DNA from: an uncultured Alphaproteobacteria bacterium
GTDB taxonomy: Bacteria > Pseudomonadota > Alphaproteobacteria > Puniceispirillales > UBA1172
Direction: 5' to 3'
Length of the DNA stretch: 64,000 bases
NCBI GenBank assembly: GCA_937952245.1
Contig: CALFYS010000116.1
Span: 1 to 64,000, forward strand
Both the position numbers and the translations under genes were made by a program. Under the pieces are notes generated by a model. It did no database searches and was not told where the DNA came from. It worked only from the letters and a program-made list of their open reading frames with translations. Positions 52,043 through 61,562 of this stretch are shown piece by piece. The stretch's first letter is position 1. Each line of letters opens with the position of its first letter.

Positions 52043-53647
52043 TCACAACCATGTTTTTAACGTCTCCAGCGTATCGGCTTCATCCGCGGGTTTATCCCAG
52101 CGGATATGGGCAAAGCGCGGAAACCGCATGGCGATGCCTGATTTATGGCGGCTTGATAAAGCGATGGAATCAAACGCCACTTCCACCACCATGGTCTGTT
52201 TTAATTCGCGGACAGGGCCAAATTTATTGGTGGTGTTGGCGCGGACAAATTGATCCAGTTTCTTCATTTCAGCGTCGGTAAATCCGGAATAGGCTTTGCC
52301 CACAGGCACCAATCGCCGACCGTCGCCATCATCCATCCACGCCCCAAAAGTATAGTCAGAATAAAAAGACGACCGCTTGCCATGGCCACGTTGGGCATAC
52401 ATTAAGACCAGATCAGCGGTTAAAGGATCACGTTTCCATTTAAACCACAGGCCTTTGATGCGGCCATGCTGATAGCTTGACCCCCGCGCTTTCAGCATAA
52501 TGCCTTCGATCAAATTGCCGTCATTGAGGTGACCTTCGCGGCATTGTTCACGCCATTGTTGCAGGTCTTCGGCGGTGTTGAATTCCAATTCCGGTGAGAC
52601 ATCCATTAAAGGCTGTTGCCACGCGGTGACGGTTTCAAGCAAACGTTGGCGGCGGGTTTCAATCGGCAAGGGGCGCAAGTCTTCATCGCCATCCATCAGC
52701 ATATCATAAAACCGTAAAAAGACGGGGCGTTCAGCGATTAACTTCGCCCCTGCTTTTTTGCGGTTCAGCCGTTGTTGCAGATGCTGAAACGGTTCAACCG
52801 CATCAGGTGTCCCCGCCAGCAATTCACCATCCAACACGCCGTGCCAGCCCCATTCTTCCACCAATTCCGGAAAAGCCGCGTTGATGACATCGCCGGAACG
52901 TGAAAACAAGCGCACGCCATCTTCCGCTGAGGCCAATTGCACCCGCGCCCCATCCCATTTCCATTCCGCCAGAAAATCTTTGGGGTTGATGCTGTCTGTG
53001 TGGTCATCATCAATCGGATGCGCCAGCATCAATGGCCTGAAGACCGCCCGCCCTTGGGCAGACGGTTTTGTGCCACGGCCATCAAGCCAGTCGAATAAAT
53101 CATCGTAAGGCGGCGTCAGCAATGGCCATATTTCTTCAATATCTTCAACGGGTTGGTTATACGTTTCCGCCAAAGCCAGCCGCACCATGCGGGCAGAAAC
53201 CCCAACCCGCATCCCGCCGGTGATCAGTTTCAACAGCCCCCATCGGCCCGTGACATCCAATTCATCCAGCCATGATTTGATCATCCCTTCAGCGTCATCA
53301 AGTTTCGCGTGTTGAAGGCTGGTGACAATATCATGCAAAGCAGGGCCGTTATAATTCTGCTGGCGATGCGCATCCCCCTGAGGCCAGATCAGCGCCACGG
53401 TTTCCGCCAGATCACCAACAAAATCATAGCTTTGGGCGAATAGCTCTTCATCCATTAATCCGGTGGCCAGTCGCCTGACCATGCTGGATTTCACCCGCCC
53501 CAGATCAAGGTCAGCGTTCAACGCCGCCACCCCCCAACCGCGGTCTTCACGGGGGGCGGACTCCAGCCAAGCCCCTAAATGTGTTAATTTCGCGTTGCGC
53601 TGGGGGGCGAATAAAAGACGTTCCAGTAAATCAGCAAAAGCTTTCAT
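52043..53647 (-). CDS. ATP-dependent DNA ligase, ligase-associated repair cluster type
   Basis: 534 residues. DNA-binding N-terminal domain, adenylation motif I EWKWDGARVQ (catalytic Lys about 229), motif III/IIIa FLRFYDMLMDGDED, motif IV EGIMLKARGSSY, and motif V WFKWKRDPLTADLVLMYA followed by the OB fold. Matches the bacterial ATP-dependent ligase always found with an MBL exonuclease, Lhr-like helicase and PdeM phosphoesterase; all three are here. Its start overlaps the exonuclease stop by 4 bp. Seals nicks during repair, as a supplement to LigA. Confidence 0.92.
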   Translation of the reverse strand: MKAFADLLERLLFAPQRNAKLTHLGAWLESAPREDRGWGVAALNADLDLGRVKSSMVRRLATGLMDEELFAQSYDFVGDLAETVALIWPQGDAHRQQNYNGPALHDIVTSLQHAKLDDAEGMIKSWLDELDVTGRWGLLKLITGGMRVGVSARMVRLALAETYNQPVEDIEEIWPLLTPPYDDLFDWLDGRGTKPSAQGRAVFRPLMLAHPIDDDHTDSINPKDFLAEWKWDGARVQLASAEDGVRLFSRSGDVINAAFPELVEEWGWHGVLDGELLAGTPDAVEPFQHLQQRLNRKKAGAKLIAERPVFLRFYDMLMDGDEDLRPLPIETRRQRLLETVTAWQQPLMDVSPELEFNTAEDLQQWREQCREGHLNDGNLIEGIMLKARGSSYQHGRIKGLWFKWKRDPLTADLVLMYAQRGHGKRSSFYSDYTFGAWMDDGDGRRLVPVGKAYSGFTDAEMKKLDQFVRANTTNKFGPVRELKQTMVVEVAFDSIALSSRHKSGIAMRFPRFAHIRWDKPADEADTLETLKTWL

Positions 53648-54672
53648 TCGGCGTCATCCTCATAACCCACCAATGATAACGCCCGGGCTTTAATGCCTTT
53701 TAACCCCAAGGCGCGGATCAAGGCATCTTCCCGCCCATGGGTAACCCAAACCTCCCCGGGGTTAATTTCATCAATCGTGGCTAATAGATCATGCCAATCG
53801 GCGTGGTCAGAAAGAATGATCGGCATTTCCACACCCGATTGCTTGGCGCGTTGCCGAATTTGCATCCAGCCCGATGCCATCACCACCAATGGGTCAGGCA
53901 GGCGGCGCGCCCATTTATCGGCAATGGCAGAAGGCGGGGCGATGACAATTTCCCCCGCCAGATCAGCCCGCGGCTTGCCTTTTTCGCCAGCGGTGGCAGG
54001 GCGTAAATCCCCTAAATCAACGCCTAAATCTTGGTAAAGCTGACAAAGTTTTTGTTGCGCGCCATGAAGATAAATCGGCCGCTGATGACCATGCTGGCGC
54101 AACAGCGCGATCAAGCGTTGCGCCTTGCCCAATGAATACGCGCCAATGACATGGCAACGGTCAGGAAAAACAGCAAGGGAATGGATCAGTTTTTTCACCT
54201 CACCATCAGGGTCAGGATGGCTGAAGACGGGCAGGGCAAAGGTCGCCTCGGTGACAAACACATCACAAGGGATGGGTTTAAACGGCGCGCAGGTAGGGTC
54301 TTGTTTGCGTTTATAATCACCGGAGACCACAACACGTTTGCCATCGTGATCAATGACGATTTGAGCCGAACCCAAAACATGACCAGCAGGTTCCATGCGG
54401 ATGGTCACATCCCCCATATCAAGGCTTTCGCCATATCGCAGGGGGGTTCGTTTTTGGCAGAAATTTTCACCATAACGGGCGGCCATAATCGCCAAGGTTT
54501 CCGGTGTGGCGATCACTTCACCATGGCCGGGGCGGGCGTGATCAGCGTGACCATGGGTGACCACCACCCGATCGCTGGCGCGCAAAGCATCAATCACAAA
54601 TCGGCTGTTGGGGTGGCGCGATTTAACGGTTAAGCCCGCTTGTTCCGGTCTGATCCATGATGATACCGCCAC
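53644..54672 (-). CDS. Ligase-associated MBL-fold DNA exonuclease
   Basis: 342 residues, beta-CASP/SNM1-like metallo-beta-lactamase fold. Zinc motif VVVTHGHADHARPG with H40, H42, D44, H45; further ligands in EPAGHVLGSAQIV and VVVSGDYKRKQDP; C-terminal LSDHADWHDLLATI and VWVTHGRED. Family nucleases process DNA ends. Transcribed first, with the ligase gene overlapping by 4 bp, and 18 bp before the GST gene on the same strand. Confidence 0.9.
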   Translation of the reverse strand: MAVSSWIRPEQAGLTVKSRHPNSRFVIDALRASDRVVVTHGHADHARPGHGEVIATPETLAIMAARYGENFCQKRTPLRYGESLDMGDVTIRMEPAGHVLGSAQIVIDHDGKRVVVSGDYKRKQDPTCAPFKPIPCDVFVTEATFALPVFSHPDPDGEVKKLIHSLAVFPDRCHVIGAYSLGKAQRLIALLRQHGHQRPIYLHGAQQKLCQLYQDLGVDLGDLRPATAGEKGKPRADLAGEIVIAPPSAIADKWARRLPDPLVVMASGWMQIRQRAKQSGVEMPIILSDHADWHDLLATIDEINPGEVWVTHGREDALIRALGLKGIKARALSLVGYEDDAE

Positions 54673-54690
54673 GCCAATCCCTTTCCGTGA

Positions 54691-55374
54691 TTACTCTTTT
54701 ACCCCAAACAGTTTCTTGAATTCATTAGGGTCAATTTTAGACAGGTCTTCGCGCATTTCACGACCAACCTTCATGCCGCGTTCCACCGCGGGGCGGTTGA
54801 TCATTTTCTGCCGCCATGCCGCGACATGAGGATAATCATCAATATTCACCCCTTGGCGTTCATAGGTGCGTGACCATGGGAAAATCGCCATATCAGCAAT
54901 GGTGTAATCATCACCAGCCACCCATTCGGTTTTTTCAAGGCGGCGATCCAACACGCCATAAAGACGGTTGGCTTCGGCTGAATATCGTTTCTTGCCATAT
55001 TCAACATCTTCAGGAGCGTAGAAATTAAAGTGATGGGCTTGCCCCAGCATAGGGCCAAAACCGCCCATCTGCCACATCAGCCATTCCATGACGGCAACGC
55101 GCCCCGGGCCATCTTTTGGCATAAATTGGCCTGTCTTTTCCGCCAAATAGACCAGAATAGCCCCTGATTCAAAAACCGATTGCGGTGATGCGCCGGTGTC
55201 GTGATCAATAATCGCGGGCATTCGGTTGTTGGGGCTAAAGGCTAAAAATTCAGGTTCAAACTGTTCGCCTTTGCCAATATTGACAGGCTTGATGGTGTAA
55301 TCCAGCCCCATTTCTTCAAGGGCAATGGTGACTTTATGGCCATTCGGGGTTGGCCAGTAATAAACGTCGATCAT
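54691..55374 (-). CDS. Glutathione S-transferase, YfcG/YghU-like
   Basis: 227 residues. Thioredoxin-like N-terminal domain (DVYYWPTPNGHKVTIALEEMGLDYTIKPVNIGKGEQFEPEFLAFSPNNRMPAIID) with the TPNG/NNRMPAI contacts typical of nu-class enzymes, then the alpha-helical C-terminal domain. E. coli YfcG of this group is a disulfide-bond reductase. It is the first gene of the leftward block that includes exonuclease and ligase, divergent from the helicase. Confidence 0.9.
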   Translation of the reverse strand: MIDVYYWPTPNGHKVTIALEEMGLDYTIKPVNIGKGEQFEPEFLAFSPNNRMPAIIDHDTGASPQSVFESGAILVYLAEKTGQFMPKDGPGRVAVMEWLMWQMGGFGPMLGQAHHFNFYAPEDVEYGKKRYSAEANRLYGVLDRRLEKTEWVAGDDYTIADMAIFPWSRTYERQGVNIDDYPHVAAWRQKMINRPAVERGMKVGREMREDLSKIDPNEFKKLFGVKE

Positions 55375-55553
55375 GGTTGGTGGTCTTTCTTCGGGTTATT
55401 GAATTCAGGCGAATAGGGGGGTGTTGTTTTCATCCCATGGTCTATATGTAAGATATAATTTTAAAATGTCGATAACCTCAATTCATCTTCATGATTTAAT
55501 CTTCATTGTCTTTATGAAACTGAACAAGTTTAAAATAGGGATTTGAACACAAG

Positions 55554-58016
55554 ATGATGCCTCTTTTTGATTGGACATCCCCCCTGCCGCCATCGCTCAA
55601 ACAATGGTTTGACGATAAGGACTGGCATTTGCATGACCATCAGATTGAAATGATCCAGCATGGCCATGAAGGCCGCTCCACCTTGTTGGTCGCCCCCACG
55701 GGCACAGGCAAAACCTTGGCTGGATTCTTGCCTAGTTTAATTGATCTTGATGATCAATTGTCCGAAGGCTTGCATACGCTTTATATCTCCCCCCTTAAGG
55801 CCTTGGCGGTGGATATTGAGCGCAATTTAACCGCCCCCCTCGCCGCCATGAAAAACGGGATCAAAGCCGAAACCCGCACAGGGGATACGCCGCAAGCCAA
55901 ACGCCAACGACAACGTGAAAACCCGCCGCATATCTTGATGACCACCCCTGAATCCCTTGAATTGATGCTGACATGGTCGGATGCGGGGGATGTTTTTGCG
56001 GGGGTGAAATGCGTGATCTTGGATGAAATCCACGCCCTTGCGGGCAATAAGCGGGGGGATTTGCTGGCGCTATCCTTGGCACGGTTGCGGAAATTAGCCC
56101 CCAATGCCCGTATGGTGGGGCTGTCGGCGACCATCGCCAATCCCGACCGCCTTAAGGGCTGGCTTGATCCTGAGCCTGATCGCGTCGCCATTGTCCGCGC
56201 CCAAAAATCAACATCGCCTGATATTAACGTGTTGATGAAGTCAGGCGAATTGCCTTGGGCGGGTCATTCGGCGGCTTACGCGGTGGACGATATTTATCAG
56301 ATGATCAAAGACCATCAAACCACGCTGGTTTTTGTCAACACAAGGGCGCAGGCGGAAATCCTGTTCCAAAGCCTCTGGCGAATGAATGATGATAACTTGC
56401 CGATTGGCCTGCACCATGGCTCTTTGTCGGTGGAACAACGCCGCCGTGTTGAAGCGCATATGGCAAAAGGCAGTTTGCGGTCAGTGGTGGCGACATCTTC
56501 TTTGGATTTGGGGATTGATTGGGCGGATATTGATTTGGTTGTGCAAGTGGGCGCGCCCAAAGGCACCGCTCGATTATTGCAGCGCATTGGCCGTTCAGGG
56601 CATCGTTATGACCTGACATCAAAAGCCATGTTGGTGCCGGCCAATCGCTTTGAAGTGTTTGAATGTATGGCGGCGGTGGCGGATATTGAAAAAGGGGTGT
56701 TGGATGACCCTGATGATCACCCCGGGGCGTTGGATGTTCTGGCGCAACATATTGTCGGCATGGCCATTGGTGATCCGTTTCATCCCGACGATCTTTATCA
56801 GGAAATTTGCACCGCCTATCCGTATCGCCACCTCAGCCGTCAGGATTTTGACGATACGCTGGATTTTGTCACCACCGGCGGGTACGCGCTGAAAGCTTAT
56901 GAACGGTTTCATAAATTGGTGCCGGGGAAAGATGGTCTTTATCGCATTGCCCACCGCAGTATCGCCCTGCAATGGCGGCTCAACGCCGGTACGATTGTGG
57001 AAACCCATACCCTGACGGTGCGGATGCGGGGCAGTGGCAAATTGGGCAAGATCGAAGAATATTTCGTCCAATCTCTGACCCCCGGCGATACGTTTATTTT
57101 TGCCGGGCGCATCTTGGCGTTTTTAGGGGTGAAAGCCTCAGTGGTGGAGGTTGCCCCCACCAGTGCTGCTGAACCCAAGGTTCCGGCCTACGCGGGCGGG
57201 CGTTTGCCCTTGACCACCAATCTGGCCGAACGCATCCGGCAGATGATCGCCGATCAATCCAGCTGGTCTCTTTATCCTGATGGGGTGCGGCAATGGCTGT
57301 CGATCCAAGAATGGAAATCAAGCCTGCCCGGGGTTGATCAACTGCTGGTGGAAACCTTCCCCCGGGGCAAAAAGCAATTCTGTGTTGTCTATGGATTTGA
57401 AGGCCGCAATGCCCATCAGACACTGGGGATGCTGTTAACCCGCCGCATGGAACGCCAAGGGCTTAAGCCGATTGGTTTTGTCGCCACTGATTATGCCTTG
57501 GCGATTTGGTCTTTGCATCCTGTCGAAACACCGGAAGACTTGCTTTCGCCAGATATGCTGGGGGATGATTTAGAAGAATGGATGCAGGAAAGCGCCATGA
57601 TGAAACGGTCGTTCCGAACCGTTGCCACCATCGCGGGCTTGCTGGAAAAACGCCACCCCGGGGCGGAAAAAACAGGCCGCCAGATGACGGTTAATTCAGA
57701 CCTGATTTATGATGTTTTGTTAAGGCATCAGCCTGACCATATTTTAATCCGCGCCACCCGCGATGATGCCGCCAGAGGATTGACCGATATTCGCCGCCTT
57801 GCGGATTTGCTGGCGCGGTTTGATGGCCGCATTGATTTCCGTCAATTGGATCGTGTCTCGCCCATGGCCATGCCCTTGATGCTTGAAGTGGGGCGTGAGG
57901 TGGTGACGGCTTCCGCGGTGGAAGATGGCCTCGCCGAATTGGAAGCAGAATTGATTGATGAAGCCATGGATGGGATTGACTTTTCAACGCCGATACAGGC
58001 AAATCTGGCGCTATGA
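55554..58016 (+). CDS. Ligase-associated DEXH-box helicase (Lhr-like)
   Basis: 820-residue SF2 helicase. Walker A LLVAPTGTGKTLAGFLPSL (Lys53), DEIH box at 157-160 in CVILDEIHAL, motif III LSATIANPDRL, motif IV-VI region SLDLGIDWADIDLVVQVGAPKGTARLLQRIGRSGHR, and a winged-helix and Lhr-core C-terminal domain. The family is the helicase partner of the ATP-dependent ligase. Two possible starts (ATG 55554 or 55557). It overlaps the PdeM gene by 4 bp. Confidence 0.93.
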   Translation: MMPLFDWTSPLPPSLKQWFDDKDWHLHDHQIEMIQHGHEGRSTLLVAPTGTGKTLAGFLPSLIDLDDQLSEGLHTLYISPLKALAVDIERNLTAPLAAMKNGIKAETRTGDTPQAKRQRQRENPPHILMTTPESLELMLTWSDAGDVFAGVKCVILDEIHALAGNKRGDLLALSLARLRKLAPNARMVGLSATIANPDRLKGWLDPEPDRVAIVRAQKSTSPDINVLMKSGELPWAGHSAAYAVDDIYQMIKDHQTTLVFVNTRAQAEILFQSLWRMNDDNLPIGLHHGSLSVEQRRRVEAHMAKGSLRSVVATSSLDLGIDWADIDLVVQVGAPKGTARLLQRIGRSGHRYDLTSKAMLVPANRFEVFECMAAVADIEKGVLDDPDDHPGALDVLAQHIVGMAIGDPFHPDDLYQEICTAYPYRHLSRQDFDDTLDFVTTGGYALKAYERFHKLVPGKDGLYRIAHRSIALQWRLNAGTIVETHTLTVRMRGSGKLGKIEEYFVQSLTPGDTFIFAGRILAFLGVKASVVEVAPTSAAEPKVPAYAGGRLPLTTNLAERIRQMIADQSSWSLYPDGVRQWLSIQEWKSSLPGVDQLLVETFPRGKKQFCVVYGFEGRNAHQTLGMLLTRRMERQGLKPIGFVATDYALAIWSLHPVETPEDLLSPDMLGDDLEEWMQESAMMKRSFRTVATIAGLLEKRHPGAEKTGRQMTVNSDLIYDVLLRHQPDHILIRATRDDAARGLTDIRRLADLLARFDGRIDFRQLDRVSPMAMPLMLEVGREVVTASAVEDGLAELEAELIDEAMDGIDFSTPIQANLAL

Positions 58017-58705
58017 AAACACAGCGTCAATCTTCGTGCACCGTCATGATCAATGGTCAGGATGTCACCCTGAACAGTGATGGCACGGCTTTATTTGATG
58101 GCGGCCGGGTGATGGTGGTCTCAGACCTTCATTTGGAAAAGGGCAGGGCTTTATCGAAAACGACGCCCATGCCGCTTTATGATACCGATGCCACGCTCGA
58201 TGCTTTGGACGCCGCGATCAAAAGAGACCAGCCGCAACAGCTGATTTGCCTTGGCGATAGTTTTCATCGGGCGGAACTGGCGGCATCATTGGCACGGCCT
58301 TATCAAGATCGTATCCAAGACATGATGGCGGGTCTTAATGTTATTTGGATCACGGGCAATCACGACCCGTTCTTGCCATCTTTTCTGCCCGGGGTGGCGA
58401 AAGAAGACCATCAAACCCCATCCATTTGGTTTCGTCATATTGCCGAAGACCATATCCAAGGCGGGGAAGTCTCCGGTCATTTTCATCCGAAAGTCAGGAT
58501 CAAAACCCGCGCAAGGCGGATTTCCGGCAAATGTTTTGTCCATAACGGGGCGCGGTTGATCATGCCGTCTTTTGGGGCATATACAGGCGGGTTGTCTGTT
58601 TTTGACCCCGCGATTAAGCAATTTTTCCCAAAAGGCGGAGAAATAATTTTCTGTCATGCTTGTCAGGTCTATCGTTACCCCTATTCTCAAGTCATCACAA
58701 CATGA
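58013..58705 (+). CDS. pdeM: Ligase-associated phosphoesterase PdeM
   Basis: 230 residues of the calcineurin-like metallophosphoesterase fold: VVSDLHLEKGRALS (about 37-50), ICLGDSFHR, WITGNHDPFLP, and SGHFHPK, giving a complete two-metal site. PdeM is the Mre11-like phosphoesterase of the ligase-associated repair module. Start overlaps the helicase stop (ATGA). Confidence 0.92.
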   Translation: MKTQRQSSCTVMINGQDVTLNSDGTALFDGGRVMVVSDLHLEKGRALSKTTPMPLYDTDATLDALDAAIKRDQPQQLICLGDSFHRAELAASLARPYQDRIQDMMAGLNVIWITGNHDPFLPSFLPGVAKEDHQTPSIWFRHIAEDHIQGGEVSGHFHPKVRIKTRARRISGKCFVHNGARLIMPSFGAYTGGLSVFDPAIKQFFPKGGEIIFCHACQVYRYPYSQVITT

Positions 58706-58717
58706 TGAGAGATGATT

Positions 58718-60166
58718 ATGGCAACAGCACTTGTCTGGCTTCACCAAGATTTGCGGATTGGCGATCACCCCGCGCTTGACGCGGCGATCAACGCGGCGGC
58801 GGCCTCTGGCGGGGCGGTGATCCCGATTTATATCCTTGATGATCAAGCCGCTGGCCGCTGGAAAATGGGCGGCGCCAGCCGATGGTGGCTGCACCACAGC
58901 CTGACCGATCTTCAGCACGGGTTGGAACGATTGGGGGCAGGGCTTGTGATCCGTAAAGGCGATGCCGAGGCGATCATCCCGCAATTAATCGCGGAAACAG
59001 GGGCAACACAAATTTTTACCAGCCGCCGTGGTGAGCCTTGGTCAAAACAGCAATTAAGCCAGATTGCCAATACCCTCAAAGGGCAGGGCGTTACCACCCA
59101 TATCAGCAACAGCCCGTTTCTGATTGAGCCGGGGGATGTTCTGTCGAAGACCGGCAATCGTATGAAAGTCTTCACGCCGTTTAAGCGCAATCTGTTGGCG
59201 CGGGGCGGGATACGTCCGGTTGTGCCGCGCCCGCAATCCATCCCTTACCCCGCAACCCCGCCCGAAAGCCTGAGCGTTGATGATTTGGGGTTGTTGCCAG
59301 CACGGCCAGATTGGTCAGGGGGGTTGAAAAAGGCATGGCGTGTTGGTGAGGCCGCCGCCCTTAATCGTTTGCAAGAATTTCTGGATGAAACCGCCAGCAA
59401 TTACCACATCAGCCGTGACCACCCTTCTGAGATTGGCACGTCGCGGCTTTCCCCACATTTACATTTTGGGGAATTGTCTCCGGTGACAATCTATCACGCG
59501 GTGATGGACCATTCAGGTCACGCCCCGTCAGAAGGATTGGAAGTGTTTTTGAGTGAGGTGATCTGGCGTGAATTTTCCTATGAATTGCTGGATCAATTCC
59601 CAGATATGCCCGACCAACCTTTGCGGCCAGAATTTGCAGCCTTTCCATGGCGGCAGGATTATCAACAGGATTTAGAAGCCTGGCAAAAAGGCATGACCGG
59701 CTATCCGTTGATTGATGCGGGGATGCGCGAATTATATGAAACAGGCTGGATGCATAATCGCGTGCGGATGATCACGGCTTCTTTTTTGACCAAACATTTG
59801 TTGATCCCATGGCAGGAAGGCGAAGCGTGGTTCTTTGATACGCTTGTTGATGCTGATTTGGCCAGCAACGCCGCGGGCTGGCAATGGGTGGCCGGATGTG
59901 GTGCCGATGCCTCCCCATATTTCAGGGTGTTTAACCCCATCACCCAAGGCACGAAATTTGACGCGGCCGCCTATGTTCGGCGCTGGTGTCCTGAATTGCG
60001 GGAGCTGGATGACAAATCCATCTTCGCGCCATTTGATGCCCCGCCGACGGTATTGTTGGGGGCAGGGGTGACGCTGGGGCGGCATTATCCCCATCCGTTG
60101 ATCAGCCACCCTGATGGCCGCAAACAAGCCCTCGATGCCTTTGCCCAAATCAAATCCGCGTCATGA
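58718..60166 (+). CDS. phrB: Deoxyribodipyrimidine photolyase
   Basis: About 482 residues, class I CPD photolyase. N-terminal antenna domain (TALVWLHQDLRIGDHPALDAAI), FAD domain with SRLSPHLHFGELSPVTIYHAV, VIWREFSYELL, GYPLIDAGMRELYETGWMHNRVRMITASFLTKHLL and DADLASNAAGWQWVAGCGADASPYFRVFNP. It repairs cyclobutane dimers with blue light, using FAD. ATG 58718 is preferred over 58712. It follows PdeM by 12 bp and precedes the lipid-modification operon. Confidence 0.95.
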   Translation: MATALVWLHQDLRIGDHPALDAAINAAAASGGAVIPIYILDDQAAGRWKMGGASRWWLHHSLTDLQHGLERLGAGLVIRKGDAEAIIPQLIAETGATQIFTSRRGEPWSKQQLSQIANTLKGQGVTTHISNSPFLIEPGDVLSKTGNRMKVFTPFKRNLLARGGIRPVVPRPQSIPYPATPPESLSVDDLGLLPARPDWSGGLKKAWRVGEAAALNRLQEFLDETASNYHISRDHPSEIGTSRLSPHLHFGELSPVTIYHAVMDHSGHAPSEGLEVFLSEVIWREFSYELLDQFPDMPDQPLRPEFAAFPWRQDYQQDLEAWQKGMTGYPLIDAGMRELYETGWMHNRVRMITASFLTKHLLIPWQEGEAWFFDTLVDADLASNAAGWQWVAGCGADASPYFRVFNPITQGTKFDAAAYVRRWCPELRELDDKSIFAPFDAPPTVLLGAGVTLGRHYPHPLISHPDGRKQALDAFAQIKSAS

Positions 60167-60191
60167 TCCGAAATTAATTTGCCTTTTGACT

Positions 60192-60212
60192 GGTCAAACC
60201 ACGGGTTTGGCC
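60192..60212 (+). terminator. Hairpin between photolyase and the FAD oxidoreductase gene
   Basis: 9-bp stem GGTCAAACC / GGTTTGGCC with one G-T pair and a 3-base loop, no T-run. Weak terminator or processing site. Confidence 0.4.
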
Positions 60213-60245
60213 TATGTCATGGATGAATTGAATTAGGAATTTATT

Positions 60246-61562
60246 ATGCGTATAGCCGTTTTAGGGTCTGGCATTTCGGGACTCGGATGTGCCTATCTTC
60301 TTTCTCAAAAATTTGAAACTCATCTTTATGAAAAAGACAGCCGCATCGGGGGGCATTCGCATACGGTTGATGCCAACACCCGCGATGGCATGATCCCTGT
60401 TGATACGGGTTTCATTGTTTTTAACGCCTTGAACTATCCCAATCTTGTGGGGCTGTTTGATCATCTTAACGTCACCACAGAAAACACCGATATGTCCTTC
60501 GGGATTTCGGTGGATCATGGCCGGCTTGAATATGAAGGCTCCTTGCGGGGGTTGATGGCCCAGCCGTCTAATCTTTTGAAGCCAAGCTATTGGTCCATGA
60601 TCGCTGATCTTGTGCGGTTTTATCGCACCGCCACCCGCGCCGTGCAAAACGGGCCGGAAGGTGAATCCTTGGGCGAATTCATCACCCGCCAGAATTACGG
60701 TAAGCCTTTTGTTCATGATCACCTCTTGCCGATGGCGGCGGCGATTTGGTCTTGCCCCGCCGATACGATGATGGCGTTTCCCGCGAAATCGTTCATTCAA
60801 TTTATGGAAAATCACCAATTGCTGAATTTTATCGAACGCCCGCAATGGCGAACGGTAACAGGCGGCTCACGCCAATATGTGCAAAAGATCACCAATCATC
60901 TGGGCGCGGCGGTGAAAGCCAACACAAATATCACCAGCATTGAACGTCGCGGCGGCGGGGTTGTCCTCAATATCGAAGGCGAAGGTGAGGTTTATTACGA
61001 TAAGGTTGTTTTGGCCGCCCATGCCGATCAATCCTTGGCGATGATTAAAGATGCCAGCCCAGAAGAACAAGCGGTATTGGGCGCGTTTGATTTCCAACCG
61101 AACCGCGTCATCCTTCATAGCGACAAACGCTTGATGCCAAATCGCAAAGCCGCGTGGGCATCATGGAGTTACATGAAATCCGTGGCGGCGGAAACCGGCG
61201 AGACTGAATTATGCGTCAGCTATTGGATGAACCGATTGCAAAACCTGAAAACAACTCAGCCTTTATTGGTGACGCTTAACCCCACCATCGAACCGAAAGC
61301 GGATTTGGTGCATGGGGTCTATCATTATGACCACCCTGTTTTTGATCAAAAAGCCATTGATGGCCAAACGGCGTTAAAAGCACTGCAAGGCCAGAACGGT
61401 CTTTATTATTGCGGGGCGTGGACAGGCTATGGTTTCCATGAAGATGGTTTGAGCTCCGCCGTCGCGGTGGCGAAAACTCTTGGGGTTGATGTGCCGTGGC
61501 AAAGCCCGACCCAAGGTTATGCCGCCACCTCGCCCATAGATGAGGAGCGTAAGTTGGCCTGA
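60246..61562 (+). CDS. FAD-dependent amine-oxidase-like oxidoreductase (cyclopropane cluster)
   Basis: 438 residues. FAD motif VLGSGISGLGCAYLLSQKFETHLYEKDSRIGGHSHTV (about 4-40), family block MIPVDTGFIVFNALNYPNLVGLFDHLNV and C-terminal GLYYCGAWTGYGFHEDGLSSAVAVAKTLG. Members always sit beside DUF1365 and CFA synthase genes and are thought to act on lipid acyl chains. Stop overlaps the DUF1365 start by 1 bp. Possibly produces furan or otherwise modified fatty acids; that is inference. Confidence 0.86.
   Translation: MRIAVLGSGISGLGCAYLLSQKFETHLYEKDSRIGGHSHTVDANTRDGMIPVDTGFIVFNALNYPNLVGLFDHLNVTTENTDMSFGISVDHGRLEYEGSLRGLMAQPSNLLKPSYWSMIADLVRFYRTATRAVQNGPEGESLGEFITRQNYGKPFVHDHLLPMAAAIWSCPADTMMAFPAKSFIQFMENHQLLNFIERPQWRTVTGGSRQYVQKITNHLGAAVKANTNITSIERRGGGVVLNIEGEGEVYYDKVVLAAHADQSLAMIKDASPEEQAVLGAFDFQPNRVILHSDKRLMPNRKAAWASWSYMKSVAAETGETELCVSYWMNRLQNLKTTQPLLVTLNPTIEPKADLVHGVYHYDHPVFDQKAIDGQTALKALQGQNGLYYCGAWTGYGFHEDGLSSAVAVAKTLGVDVPWQSPTQGYAATSPIDEERKLA

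Noticed and set aside
55522..55548. Two GAAC boxes upstream of the helicase gene as a LexA site
   Set aside because: They are 19 bp apart; alphaproteobacterial LexA sites have GAAC or GTTC repeats 7 bp apart.
60164..60192. TGATCC before the FAD oxidoreductase gene, like the -35 of RpoE-type promoters
   Set aside because: No matching -10 at the right spacing, and the bases overlap the photolyase stop codon; taken as chance.
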